Positions 1 through 7,533 of a DNA stretch of 33,443 bases are shown here, in pieces; position 1 is the stretch's first letter, and each line of letters starts with the position of its first letter. Origin of the DNA: an uncultured Lachnospiraceae bacterium (lineage in GTDB: Bacteria; Bacillota; Clostridia; Lachnospirales; Lachnospiraceae). The notes under the pieces are model-generated. The model made no database searches. It was not told where the DNA came from and saw nothing but the letters and a program-made list of their open reading frames with translations. Made by a program: the position numbers and the translations under genes. The DNA lies in assembly GCA_902799015.1 (NCBI GenBank), contig CADBZI010000021.1, forward strand, positions 1 to 33,443, in the 5' to 3' direction.

Positions 1-1168
1 AGCGCTTGCTGCTTATGAGAAGGCGGAGGCAGATGACTCCTCCTGGTGCTTTCCGAACAAGCTGGAAGACATCCTCGTACTGGAGGACGCGATCCGTGTC
101 CTGACTGCTCAGGGGAAATCAGCGGCAAAAGCTTCTTATTATCTTGGCTGCCTGTATTACGACAAGCTGCAGTATGAGAAAGCGATGAAGCTGTGGGAGC
201 GCTCCGAAGAGGCGGATGACACATTCCCGACCGTACACCGCAACCTTGCGCTGGTTTACTACAACAAAATGAACCGGACCGAAGAGGCGGTGAAGGAACT
301 GGAGAAAGCATTTTCGCTGAATCCGGAGGACGCAAGGGTATTCCTGGAGCTGGATCAGCTCTACAAGAAGGTGGAAGTTCCGATTGCAAAGCGGCTGAAG
401 GGCTTTGACAGCCATCCTGCGCTGCCGGCGAAAAGAGATGACCTGATGGTGGAAGAACTGACGCTTCAAAACACCCTGGGCCAGTATGAGAAAGTATATG
501 ATGAAATCATGCACCACAGCTTCCGTCCGTGGGAAGGCGGAGAGGGCAAGGTCCCGATGCAGTACAAGACCAGCCTGGTGCAGATGGCGGTGCGCAGCCT
601 GAAGAAAGGCGACGCCAAAACGGCGAAGGATCTTCTGGAGAAGGCGCTGCTCTATCCGCAGAATCTGGGAGAGGGCAGGCTGGAAGGCACGAAGGACAAT
701 CATATCTGGTACTGGCTCGGAAGAGCGCTGGAGGCACTCGGACAAAAGGATGAGGCGAAGAAAGCCTATCAGAATGCCGAGCTTGGCGAGGATGAGCCGG
801 CTGGCGCGATGTATTACTACGACCAGCCTGCGGACATGATTCTGTTCAAGGGTCTTGCCAAAGAGAAGCTGGGTAAGAAGAAGGAAGCGTGCATGTGCTT
901 CAACAAGCTGATGGACTACGGCGAGAGGCATGTGAAGGATGTGATGGAGTACGATTATTTTGCGGTCTCCATGCCGGATTTCCTGATCTTTGAGACTGAC
1001 CTGACCAAGAAGAATACTGCCCATTGCTGGTATCTGATGGGACTGGCCGCGATCGGGTCCAAAGACCGGGAAAAAGCTGCGGCATGCTTCGACAAGGCCC
1101 TGGAATATGAATATGATCATCAGAATGCGATCCTGTACAAAAGGATGCTGGAAGAAGATCTGTTCTGA
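1..1168 (+). CDS. TPR-repeat protein, C-terminal part (DUF5107-type), 5' truncated
   Basis: The reading frame is open from base 2, so the gene begins before the window; about 388 codons are visible. The first internal Met is at 185 but in-frame coding sequence continues upstream of it, so that Met is not the start. The visible part is built of helical TPR-like units: paired Ala/Leu/Tyr patterns such as WYWLGRALEALGQKDEAKKA, a repeat ending in EKALLYP, and a last unit with AAACFDKALEYEYDHQNA. This matches the C-terminal TPR half of long Lachnospiraceae proteins whose N-terminal half is DUF5107. TPR arrays usually bind proteins; the function of this family is not established. The next gene follows after 24 bases, suggesting one transcript. 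The TPR call is firm, the DUF5107 call is from memory of the family. Confidence 0.75.
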   Translation, partial: ALAAYEKAEADDSSWCFPNKLEDILVLEDAIRVLTAQGKSAAKASYYLGCLYYDKLQYEKAMKLWERSEEADDTFPTVHRNLALVYYNKMNRTEEAVKELEKAFSLNPEDARVFLELDQLYKKVEVPIAKRLKGFDSHPALPAKRDDLMVEELTLQNTLGQYEKVYDEIMHHSFRPWEGGEGKVPMQYKTSLVQMAVRSLKKGDAKTAKDLLEKALLYPQNLGEGRLEGTKDNHIWYWLGRALEALGQKDEAKKAYQNAELGEDEPAGAMYYYDQPADMILFKGLAKEKLGKKKEACMCFNKLMDYGERHVKDVMEYDYFAVSMPDFLIFETDLTKKNTAHCWYLMGLAAIGSKDREKAAACFDKALEYEYDHQNAILYKRMLEEDLF

Positions 1169-1192
1169 ATCAGAAAAGGAGGCAGGAATACG

Positions 1193-1609
1193 ATGGCGAT
1201 ACCTTTGGAAAGTGTAAGCGTGACTGCGTTTAAGCCGTTTGGTACAGTGCTGGAATTTCTTCCCTGCGACACGGGTAATTTCTATATTGCGGACACAGAG
1301 CCGCAGAGCGGATGGAGGGTCGCGGTGTTCCGCTACTCCAACAAAGAGATTCAGAAGATCGAATGCCACCCGACCTCAAAGGAATCCTTTGAACCGCTTC
1401 ACGGGATTACGGTGCTGCTGGTGGCGGAACATGAAACACCCGAGAACTGTCACGCATTTATCCTGGATAAGCCGGTTGTCCTGAAGAAGGGAATCTGGCA
1501 TCAGACACTGGCGCTGACGCCGGAGGCACAGGTGAAGATCACGGAGAACATAGAAGTCGAGTCCGTGTTCTATACCTATGACAAGCCGAAGCAGGTGTAT
1601 CTGGGCTGA
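1193..1609 (+). CDS. Ureidoglycolate lyase-like cupin protein
   Basis: The 138-residue protein has the compact beta-rich pattern of the AllA (ureidoglycolate lyase) cupin family. Its middle carries HPTSKESFEPLHG (about residues 62-74), followed by a hydrophobic strand, a conserved-looking FILDKPVVLKKGIWHQ segment and a final beta strand. AllA releases urea from ureidoglycolate in purine/allantoin breakdown, but no other allantoin genes are present and the neighbours are a TPR protein and sugar genes. The true substrate is therefore unclear; it may act on a sugar acid or be a binding protein. An AAAGGAGG ribosome binding site (1175-1182) precedes the ATG. The gene is probably cotranscribed with its upstream neighbour. 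Confidence 0.65.
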   Translation: MAIPLESVSVTAFKPFGTVLEFLPCDTGNFYIADTEPQSGWRVAVFRYSNKEIQKIECHPTSKESFEPLHGITVLLVAEHETPENCHAFILDKPVVLKKGIWHQTLALTPEAQVKITENIEVESVFYTYDKPKQVYLG

Positions 1610-1640
1610 AAGGAAAGTGGAAAGGAAGGAAAGGCTGTCC

Positions 1641-2006
1641 GTGAAAAAAGACACGTTCGGAATCAACATGAGGCAGTACTGCAGGGATCATGAGAGCACT
1701 GTCTGCAGGGCGGTTTTGGACAGGAGCGTGACATCGGAGCTGATCGATCTGCACAGAGAGAAGATCCGGATCCTGCAGCATGAACGGCTCGTTCATCTGA
1801 TCGTGACCGTGATGGTTGTCTTCGTGGAGCTGTTTGCGGTAAACCTGACGCTGCTTCATCCCGAGCTTGGGATCTATCCGGCTCTGGTCATGCTGGGGTT
1901 CGCGGTTTTGCTCGGGTTTTATTTCCGGCACTATTTCTTTCTGGAGAATACCGTGCAGCGGTGGTATCGACTGCTGGACGAGATGGAAAGCACAATCAAA
2001 GAATGA
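1641..2006 (+). CDS. Small two-helix membrane protein of unknown function
   Basis: I do not recognise this protein. The frame stays open upstream of 1641 but overlaps the previous gene; the GTG at 1641 is chosen because AAAGGAAGGAAAGG lies just upstream (1621-1634) and it gives a start clear of the preceding stop. The product is 121 residues: a polar, charged N-terminal half (residues 1-50) with two Cys, then two hydrophobic helices at about 51-72 and 77-96, then an amphipathic tail. The short hairpin between the helices suggests both ends face the same side of the membrane. It is the last gene before a hairpin at 2013-2043 and a new promoter, so it closes the first transcription unit. Confidence 0.6.
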   Translation: MKKDTFGINMRQYCRDHESTVCRAVLDRSVTSELIDLHREKIRILQHERLVHLIVTVMVVFVELFAVNLTLLHPELGIYPALVMLGFAVLLGFYFRHYFFLENTVQRWYRLLDEMESTIKE

Positions 2007-2012
2007 TGATCC

Positions 2013-2043
2013 GGCGCTGCCGTTCCTTTCGGACGGGAGCGCC
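2013..2043 (+). terminator. Candidate intrinsic terminator after the two-helix membrane protein gene
   Basis: GGCGCT (2013-2018) pairs with AGCGCC (2038-2043), then CCGT pairs with ACGG and CC with GG around a TTTC loop, with one G-G mismatch and one bulged T. Only a weak T-rich stretch (TGCTTTA) follows, so termination efficiency is uncertain. Confidence 0.5.
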
Positions 2044-2110
2044 TGCTTTATGGCTGACCTGGTTTGAAAGAGTTTTAAGAGAGTTTTCGAAATGAATTGC
2101 CGGAATGGAT

Positions 2111-2140
2111 TTGTAAAGCATCCTTTTTCGTGCGTATAAT
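2111..2140 (+). promoter_or_regulatory. Sigma-70-type promoter for the PfkB kinase gene
   Basis: TTGTAA (2111-2116) and a perfect TATAAT (2135-2140) are separated by 18 bases. The promoter lies 85 bases upstream of the kinase start and just after a terminator-like hairpin, so the kinase gene is likely transcribed on its own. Confidence 0.65.
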
Positions 2141-2224
2141 GATGTATGCATGTAATGTCAAAAAGACGGGCGAACCGCTGACGCGCAGAAAAAAGAACAG
2201 GTCTGACCTGACAGGAGGATGAGG

Positions 2225-3193
2225 ATGGAAAAGAAATACGATGTCATTCATATCGGGGAGTCGAATCTGGACATAACGGTCCCGGAGGTTCCGGATGAGT
2301 TTTTTACGGAAGATGCCTCCACCTTTGGCTGCGGACTCATCACGGACGGCTGCGGCGGAGACGCAGCCAATCAGGCGCTGTGTGTCGCAAGCCTTGGCGA
2401 TCACAATGCGCTGTTCGGCCGTCTTGACAATGGGATGACCGGTGAGCGGATCTATTCTCTGATGAAGGAGCGTGGGGTGGACACCTCTTTGATCATCCGC
2501 GATGACAATTGCCAGACGCGGCGGATTATCGTCAATGTAAGAAAAGACGGATCCCATAAGTTTCTTGTGGGAAAGGGCGTCAATTATGGATTGCATCAGG
2601 AAGATATCGTGCCGGGTACACTGGATCAGACGAAGATCCTGGCTCTTGGCAGCCTGTTTGCCATGGACACGCTGGATACGGAGCACAGTGTTTCCTATGC
2701 ATTGAAGTTCTGCAAAGATGCGGGTGGCCAGATCGTTGCGGATATGACCGGCGACGTGCACGGCCTCGGACCGAAGTTTTACGAGGACCTCTATGAGCAG
2801 ATTGATTATCTGGTACCGAGCTGGGATGAGGGTTTCTATGTAACCGGCCTCCGAAAGGAAGAGGAGATGGCGGACTACTTTCTGGAAAGGGGTGTTGGCC
2901 ATGTCATCATCAAGCTGGGAGACCAGGGAAGCTTTTTCAAAAGCGCAAAAGAACGGTTCTACACGGATCCCTATGTGGTGGAGCCTGTGGATACGACGGG
3001 CTGCGGAGATAATTTTACCGCCGGGTTTATCCATGCGTATCTGAAGGGACTGCCGATGAAGGAGTGCGTACAGTTTGCCTCCGCTACAGGCGCGCTGAAT
3101 TCTCTGGGGCTTGGCGCGAACTCCTATGTGCGCAGCGAGGAGATGGTTCTGGACTTCATGCGCAAAACACCGGTCAGAAAGATACTGCGATAA
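2225..3193 (+). CDS. PfkB-family carbohydrate kinase
   Basis: The 322-residue protein is a ribokinase/PfkB-fold sugar kinase that would transfer phosphate from ATP to a sugar hydroxyl. It shows the N-terminal family pattern (GCGGDAANQALCVASLG near residues 37-53) and the C-terminal signature DTTGCGDNFTAGF with the catalytic base at Asp262. Position 260 is Cys where most relatives have Ala (GAGD). AGGAGG at 2213-2218 sits six bases before the ATG at 2225; the ATG at 2219 overlaps that site and is rejected. The next genes encode a sugar importer and a class II aldolase, so the enzyme may phosphorylate the imported sugar. The substrate cannot be read from the sequence. Confidence 0.85.
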   Translation: MEKKYDVIHIGESNLDITVPEVPDEFFTEDASTFGCGLITDGCGGDAANQALCVASLGDHNALFGRLDNGMTGERIYSLMKERGVDTSLIIRDDNCQTRRIIVNVRKDGSHKFLVGKGVNYGLHQEDIVPGTLDQTKILALGSLFAMDTLDTEHSVSYALKFCKDAGGQIVADMTGDVHGLGPKFYEDLYEQIDYLVPSWDEGFYVTGLRKEEEMADYFLERGVGHVIIKLGDQGSFFKSAKERFYTDPYVVEPVDTTGCGDNFTAGFIHAYLKGLPMKECVQFASATGALNSLGLGANSYVRSEEMVLDFMRKTPVRKILR

Positions 3194-3399
3194 ACCGTTA
3201 CCGGCCGTGAGCGTGCGCAAGGAAAAGGAAGGATCGGATCCGGAATGCTGCAGACTGAAGCAGGGCAGATGCGCGAGCGAAACAACATCCGGCAATGTCA
3301 AAAAAAAAGAGGGTTTTCCTCTGATTCCGAAAGAAAACATGTGCATTCTGTATAGTTTCCTCCCGGATCGAGCGGAAATGCGCGACAATTTCCCTGTAG

Positions 3400-3419
3400 T
3401 TACAAAAACGTTTTCGTAA
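3400..3419. promoter_or_regulatory. LacI-type operator candidate
   Basis: A 20-base inverted repeat with core AAAACGTTTT (3405-3414) and matching TTAC/GTAA arms, with one mismatched pair, lies 28 bases upstream of the -35 box of the sugar-binding protein promoter. The CG-centred A/T-rich palindrome is typical of LacI-family regulators, including catabolite control protein sites. No LacI-type regulator gene is in the window. Confidence 0.5.
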
Positions 3420-3447
3420 AAAAGTAGACATGTACACAAAATAGTGC

Positions 3448-3476
3448 TTGCCATTCTCTTGGTTAAACAATATAAT
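3448..3476 (+). promoter_or_regulatory. Strong sigma-70-type promoter for the sugar importer operon
   Basis: TTGCCA (3448-3453) and perfect TATAAT (3471-3476) are separated by exactly 17 bases. Transcription should begin near 3483, giving a leader of about 160 bases before the binding-protein gene. Confidence 0.8.
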
Positions 3477-3484
3477 GTACTCGT

Positions 3485-3508
3485 GGTCCGGACAAGCAAG
3501 GCCGGGCC
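3485..3508 (+). other. Hairpin at the start of the importer mRNA leader
   Basis: GGTCCGG (3485-3491) can pair with CCGGGCC (3502-3508), with one G-U pair, around a 10-base loop. It would sit at the extreme 5' end of the transcript, where hairpins often stabilise mRNA. Confidence 0.4.
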
Positions 3509-3524
3509 CAAAATATGGATAAAG

Positions 3525-3563
3525 CATTTGAGGAATACATTTGATGAATACATTTGAGGAATG
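3525..3563 (+). repeat. Three tandem 13-base repeats in the importer mRNA leader
   Basis: CATTTGAGGAATA (3525-3537), CATTTGATGAATA (3538-3550) and CATTTGAGGAATG (3551-3563) are contiguous and differ from the first by no more than one base each. They lie between the promoter and the start of the binding-protein gene. Copies could be a repeated protein-binding site on RNA or DNA, or a slipped-strand duplication. Confidence 0.85.
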
Positions 3564-3642
3564 CAGTTAAAATATATCAATTCTTCGGATGCTGTTTTGT
3601 CACTATTTTTTTGCCAAGTGTGGATCACAAGGAGGGAATCAC

Positions 3643-4689
3643 ATGAAGAAAGTACTTGCTGGAGTTATGGCTGCTGCGATGGTTATGTCCATGAGTGCAG
3701 TCGCGTTCGCAGGCGAGACTGAGGCTGAGGGAAGCGCTGTTTCCAAGAACGCTCGTGTTAACTGGAGAGATGAGGATCTGTCCCAGTATGCTGACATGAA
3801 GCTGAAGATCGGTTATGCTCCTGCTACCATGAACAATCCGTTCTGGCTTGCTGTTGAGGATGGTGTTAAGGAAGCTGCTGAGAAGGCCGGCGCTGATGTC
3901 GAAGTCATCGAGGTCTCCGGTGAAGGCGATCAGGCTCTGATCAACGAAGGCGTTAACAACCTGCTGGCAGACGGCATCGATGCCCTTCTGATTGCTCCGG
4001 CTGACGTTGCGGCTGCTGAGTCTGCATTCAAGGCTGCTGTTGAGGCTGGTGTTCCGGTCATCAACTTCGATACGCCGGTTGACGAAGGCGAGAACGGCGG
4101 ATACGGCGATCTGGCGAATACCATCATCGCTTCCGATAACTACAATGCAGGTTATGTCTGCGGCGCTGACGTTGCTTCCAAGTTCGAAGGACAGCACTGC
4201 AAGATCCTGGTTGCGCATTCTCCGCGTGCTACTTCCTGCACACGCCGTTATGCCGGATTCTTCGATGCACTCGACGAGGCTGGTGCGGACTATGAGATCG
4301 TACAGGAAGTTGATGGCTGGGGAGATCGTGAGAAGTCCCTGAACGCTGTTGCTCCGGCTCTGGTTGCTGACCCGGATATCGATGTTATCTTCGCGATCAA
4401 CGATCCGTCCGCAATGGGATGCTACGATGCTGTTGAGCAGGCGACTGTCGAGCTTGAGAAGGATATCCTGATCTACGGCGTTGACGGAAACCCGGATATC
4501 AAGCAGATGATTAAGGATGGCCAGGTTGAGGGAACCGGTTCTCAGTCTCCGAATACTCTGGGATTTGACTCCATGGTCGCTGCGTTCAAGATTCTGAACG
4601 GTGAGGAAGTTGAGCACAAGATCGATGTTGACACCTTCCTGATCACTGCTGAGAACGTTGACGAGTTCGGAACCGACGGATGGCAGTAA
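3643..4689 (+). CDS. Sugar ABC transporter substrate-binding protein (RbsB/MglB type)
   Basis: The 348-residue protein is a type I periplasmic-binding-protein-fold receptor for a monosaccharide ABC importer. Residues 1-23 form a classical signal peptide with a Sec cleavage pattern AFA before GETEAEG. The mature part shows family features: KIGYAPATMNNPFWLAVEDG near the start, GIDALLIAPAD, a VINFDTPV strand, and a C-terminal DVIFAINDPSAMGCYDA. No Cys is present near the cleavage site, so it does not look like the usual Firmicute lipoprotein. The ATG at 3643 has AAGGAGGG upstream (3628-3635). Codon choice is rich in GCT, GTT and GAG, typical of high expression. The ligand is unknown; ribose-, xylose- and galactose-type receptors all belong here. 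Confidence 0.9.
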   Translation: MKKVLAGVMAAAMVMSMSAVAFAGETEAEGSAVSKNARVNWRDEDLSQYADMKLKIGYAPATMNNPFWLAVEDGVKEAAEKAGADVEVIEVSGEGDQALINEGVNNLLADGIDALLIAPADVAAAESAFKAAVEAGVPVINFDTPVDEGENGGYGDLANTIIASDNYNAGYVCGADVASKFEGQHCKILVAHSPRATSCTRRYAGFFDALDEAGADYEIVQEVDGWGDREKSLNAVAPALVADPDIDVIFAINDPSAMGCYDAVEQATVELEKDILIYGVDGNPDIKQMIKDGQVEGTGSQSPNTLGFDSMVAAFKILNGEEVEHKIDVDTFLITAENVDEFGTDGWQ

Positions 4690-4754
4690 TGAACCGTTCA
4701 TCGAAACTGAATTACACAATCGAATCAGATTGAATCAGTGTCACATGTAAAATT

Positions 4755-4784
4755 GAGGGTGGTCGGTTCGGCTGCCCTCTTTTT
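4755..4784 (+). terminator. Intercistronic attenuator after the binding-protein gene
   Basis: GAGGGTGGTCG pairs with CTGCCCTC sequences between 4755 and 4779 (five Watson-Crick pairs at the base, then mixed G-U pairs), followed by TTTTT. It would let most transcripts end after the binding protein, the usual way to make more receptor than membrane subunits. Confidence 0.65.
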
Positions 4785-4804
4785 CAGTCAAGAGGTGAGC
4801 ATAT

Positions 4805-6292
4805 ATGTCAGATGTATTAGTGCAGATGACGGGGATCTGCAAATCATTCCCCGGCGTCAAAGCGTTGGACAATGCTCAGCTGACGCTTCACAAAGGTGAG
4901 ATCCTCGGTCTTCTCGGCGAGAATGGTGCCGGCAAGTCAACCCTGATGAATTGCCTTGGCGGCATTTACAAGCAGGATGAGGGTACCATCGAAGTGGATG
5001 GCCAGAAGGTCGAGATCAATACCGTCCACGAAGCCCAGCAGCTGGGTATTGCATTTATCCATCAGGAGATCGCGCTTGTTCCTTTCCTGTCTGTGGCAGA
5101 GAACATTTTCCTTGGAAGAGAACGTACGACCGGCAGGTTTGTCGATCAGGGAAAGATGCGTGAAGAGGCGAAGCAGTGGCTGCAGATGGTTGGACTGGAC
5201 ATTGATCCGGGAACTCCTGTGAACCAGCTTAGCATCGGCATCCAGCAGATGGTTGAGATCGCCAAGGCCTGCTCTTTGAACATGAAGCTGATGATCATGG
5301 ACGAGCCGACCTCCTCTCTGTCCGAGAGAGAAGTTGAGAGCCTGTTCAAGATGATGCGTCAGCTCAGGGACAGAGGAATCGGCCTGATCTATATTTCCCA
5401 TAAGCTGTCCGAGATCTTCACGATTACTGACAGGGTCTGCGTCATGCGAGACGGCGGATATGTCGGAACCATTATCACAAAGGAATCGGAAGAAGCGGAT
5501 CTGGTCCGGATGATGGTCGGCCGTGAACTGACCAACTACTATACCAGGAATTTCCTCCCGAAGGGTGATGTTTTGCTGAAAGCGGAAAACATCAGCGGCG
5601 GAAAAATGGTAAAGGACTGCTCCTTCGAGGTACATAAGGGCGAGATAGTTGGATTCTACGGTCTGGTCGGCGCGGGACGTTCCGAGCTCCTGAAGTCAGT
5701 CATGGGCCTGTACCCGAGATCGTCGGGAAAAGTAACCTTCCAGGGAAAAGATATCTCTAAGATGTCTACGCTCGACATTCAGAAGATGGGTCTTTGCCTG
5801 GTGCCCGAGAACAGAAAGCTGGAAGGACTGATCCTGAAGAATACGATTGCCTTCAACATGAGCATCTCGGTTGTTCATAAGTTTATCAATGCGCTGCATG
5901 TCAGCAGGAAGAAGGAAGAAGAGATCGTCAACAAAGGTGTATCCAGCCTTGACGTCAAGACTCCTTCGATCCATCAGGTGGTCGGCAACCTGTCCGGCGG
6001 CAACCAGCAGAAGGTTGTTATCGCGAAGTGGCTGGCTGCGGAGCCAAAGCTTCTGATCATGGATGAGCCGACCAGAGGTGTTGACGTCGGTGCGAAGGCT
6101 GAGATCTATAAGATTATGAACGATCTGGTTCAGCAGGGAATCGGAATTGTCATGATCTCTTCTGAGATGCCGGAGACAGTAAACATGTGCGACCGTATGT
6201 ATGTGATGAGTGAGGGCAAGATCCGCGGCGAACTTGACAAGTCCGAGTTCACGCAGGAGGCGATCTTGAATCTCGCCATGGTGGAGGACTAA
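4805..6292 (+). CDS. Sugar ABC transporter ATP-binding protein (RbsA/MglA type)
   Basis: The 495-residue protein has two fused ABC domains and powers import of the sugar delivered by the upstream receptor. The first domain has Walker A GENGAGKST (38-46), a signature LSIGIQQ and Walker B LMIMDEPTSSLS. The second has a degenerate Walker A GLVGAGRSE (286-294), signature LSGGNQQ (from 396) and Walker B LLIMDEPTRGVD. The degenerate second Walker A, lacking Lys, is standard for RbsA-type proteins. AGAGGTGAG precedes the ATG. The permease gene begins three bases after the stop. Length and motif order are those of the family. Confidence 0.93.
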   Translation: MSDVLVQMTGICKSFPGVKALDNAQLTLHKGEILGLLGENGAGKSTLMNCLGGIYKQDEGTIEVDGQKVEINTVHEAQQLGIAFIHQEIALVPFLSVAENIFLGRERTTGRFVDQGKMREEAKQWLQMVGLDIDPGTPVNQLSIGIQQMVEIAKACSLNMKLMIMDEPTSSLSEREVESLFKMMRQLRDRGIGLIYISHKLSEIFTITDRVCVMRDGGYVGTIITKESEEADLVRMMVGRELTNYYTRNFLPKGDVLLKAENISGGKMVKDCSFEVHKGEIVGFYGLVGAGRSELLKSVMGLYPRSSGKVTFQGKDISKMSTLDIQKMGLCLVPENRKLEGLILKNTIAFNMSISVVHKFINALHVSRKKEEEIVNKGVSSLDVKTPSIHQVVGNLSGGNQQKVVIAKWLAAEPKLLIMDEPTRGVDVGAKAEIYKIMNDLVQQGIGIVMISSEMPETVNMCDRMYVMSEGKIRGELDKSEFTQEAILNLAMVED

Positions 6293-6295
6293 AAC

Positions 6296-7282
6296 ATGGG
6301 AAAAAAAGATGAAATGAAAGCGAGCAATCCATTTGTCCATTTTTTCCAGGAGAATATGGGTATCCTGGTTGCTCTTGCGGCACTGTGTATCTTCCTGGAG
6401 ATCATGAACCAGAGGTTCTTTACCTGGTCCAACTGGCTCACGATTCTTGATAACGTATCCAAGACAGGATTCCTGGCCATCGGCATCATGCTCTGCATCA
6501 TGCTCGGCGGTATCGACCTGATCGCCGGCGCCGGCATCGCATGCTCCGGTGTTCTTTGCATCGTCTGCATGGAACGCTGGCATCTTCCGATGATCGTCGC
6601 GATCATCGCCGGACTTCTCGTCGGATTGATTGCCGGTATGCTGAACGGAATAATCATTGCATACTCCGGAATTCACCCGTTCGTTGTTACATTGGCTATG
6701 CAGAGTATTCTGCGAGGCGTTGCTTATCTTCTTGCCAATGCGCAGCCGGTTCCGCTGTATGTGAATGAATTCTTCCCGAGAATCGGTATCGACCGTGTAT
6801 TCGGCATCCCGCTTCCGATCATTTACCTGATTATCCTGTTCTTCATTCAGTGGCTGCTGCTGAATAAGACAAAGACCGGACGTTACATCTATGCGGTCGG
6901 CGGCAATGAGACTGCTGCGAGATTCTCTGGTATCAATGTTGAGAAGATCAAGATCCTGGTCTGGACATTCTCCGGTCTGCTCTGTGCATTTGCCGGCGTT
7001 GTCCTTTCCGCGAAGCTGAAATCCGGACAGCCGTCCACATCGGTCGGTGCTGAGACGGATGCCATCGCTTCCTGTGTTCTTGGCGGAACATCCATGTATG
7101 GTGGTACCGGCCGAACCTCCGGTATGATCATCGGCGTTTTCATCATCGGCGTTATCTCCAATGGTCTGACCCTGATGCACCTGGATGTCAACTGGCAGTA
7201 TGTTGTGAAGGGCGTTATCATCCTGGTCGCCGTTTACTCTGACATGGTCCGTCAGCGTAAGTCCCAGGCGAGAAAAGAGTAA
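6296..7282 (+). CDS. Sugar ABC transporter permease (RbsC type)
   Basis: The 328-residue membrane protein forms the channel of the importer. It has a short charged N-terminus and about eight to ten hydrophobic helices, with the family's loop signatures GGIDLIAGAGIACSG after the second helix, YSGIHPFVVTLAMQSILRG in the middle and the cytoplasmic loop GRYIYAVGGNETAARFSGIN that contacts the ATPase. The tail is basic (RQRKSQARKE). GGTGGAGG overlaps the end of the ATPase gene and serves as its ribosome binding site. It is the last gene before the terminator at 7323-7350, so the operon is receptor-ATPase-permease. The sugar is not identifiable from sequence alone. Confidence 0.92.
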   Translation: MGKKDEMKASNPFVHFFQENMGILVALAALCIFLEIMNQRFFTWSNWLTILDNVSKTGFLAIGIMLCIMLGGIDLIAGAGIACSGVLCIVCMERWHLPMIVAIIAGLLVGLIAGMLNGIIIAYSGIHPFVVTLAMQSILRGVAYLLANAQPVPLYVNEFFPRIGIDRVFGIPLPIIYLIILFFIQWLLLNKTKTGRYIYAVGGNETAARFSGINVEKIKILVWTFSGLLCAFAGVVLSAKLKSGQPSTSVGAETDAIASCVLGGTSMYGGTGRTSGMIIGVFIIGVISNGLTLMHLDVNWQYVVKGVIILVAVYSDMVRQRKSQARKE

Positions 7283-7322
7283 TACAATCTCTCAGTGGGA
7301 GAAAACAGAATCAAAACAGGGA

Positions 7323-7350
7323 AGAGGCAGCTTGCGGGCTGCCTCTTTTT
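7323..7350 (+). terminator. Intrinsic terminator of the sugar importer operon
   Basis: AGAGGCAGC (7323-7331) pairs perfectly with GCTGCCTCT (7338-7346) around a six-base loop, followed by TTTT. Confidence 0.9.
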
Positions 7351-7381
7351 GGAGGAAAAGAAGAATAAGCACAGAATCATT

Positions 7382-7410
7382 TTCCCAAAAGGGGAAGAAT
7401 CTGCTATTAT
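7382..7410 (+). promoter_or_regulatory. Extended -10 promoter candidate for the aldolase gene
   Basis: TGCTATTAT (7402-7410) is an extended -10 element; TTCCCA (7382-7387), 17 bases upstream, is a weak -35. The palindrome CTTCCGGAAG follows shortly downstream in the leader. Support is moderate because the -35 is poor. Confidence 0.45.
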
Positions 7411-7533
7411 ATGGAAGGATCTTCCGGAAGTGAGTTTCGGACTGCTGAAGATCGGCTGGCTATGCATCAGCAGAAGCAGAAAGGAGCATTTGCGGAAGCG
7501 TCTTGCAGTGGGGACAAACGAAAGGAGTAACAC

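Noticed and set aside
2075-3628. 517-residue open frame on the minus strand opposite the PfkB kinase
   Set aside because: It spans a complete kinase gene with full motifs plus promoter and operator DNA on the plus strand, has no family features and no good ribosome binding site; it is a shadow frame.
5696-7180. 494-residue minus-strand frame across the sugar ATPase and permease genes
   Set aside because: It crosses two certain genes, is very rich in Asp/Asn/His and shows no recognisable domain.
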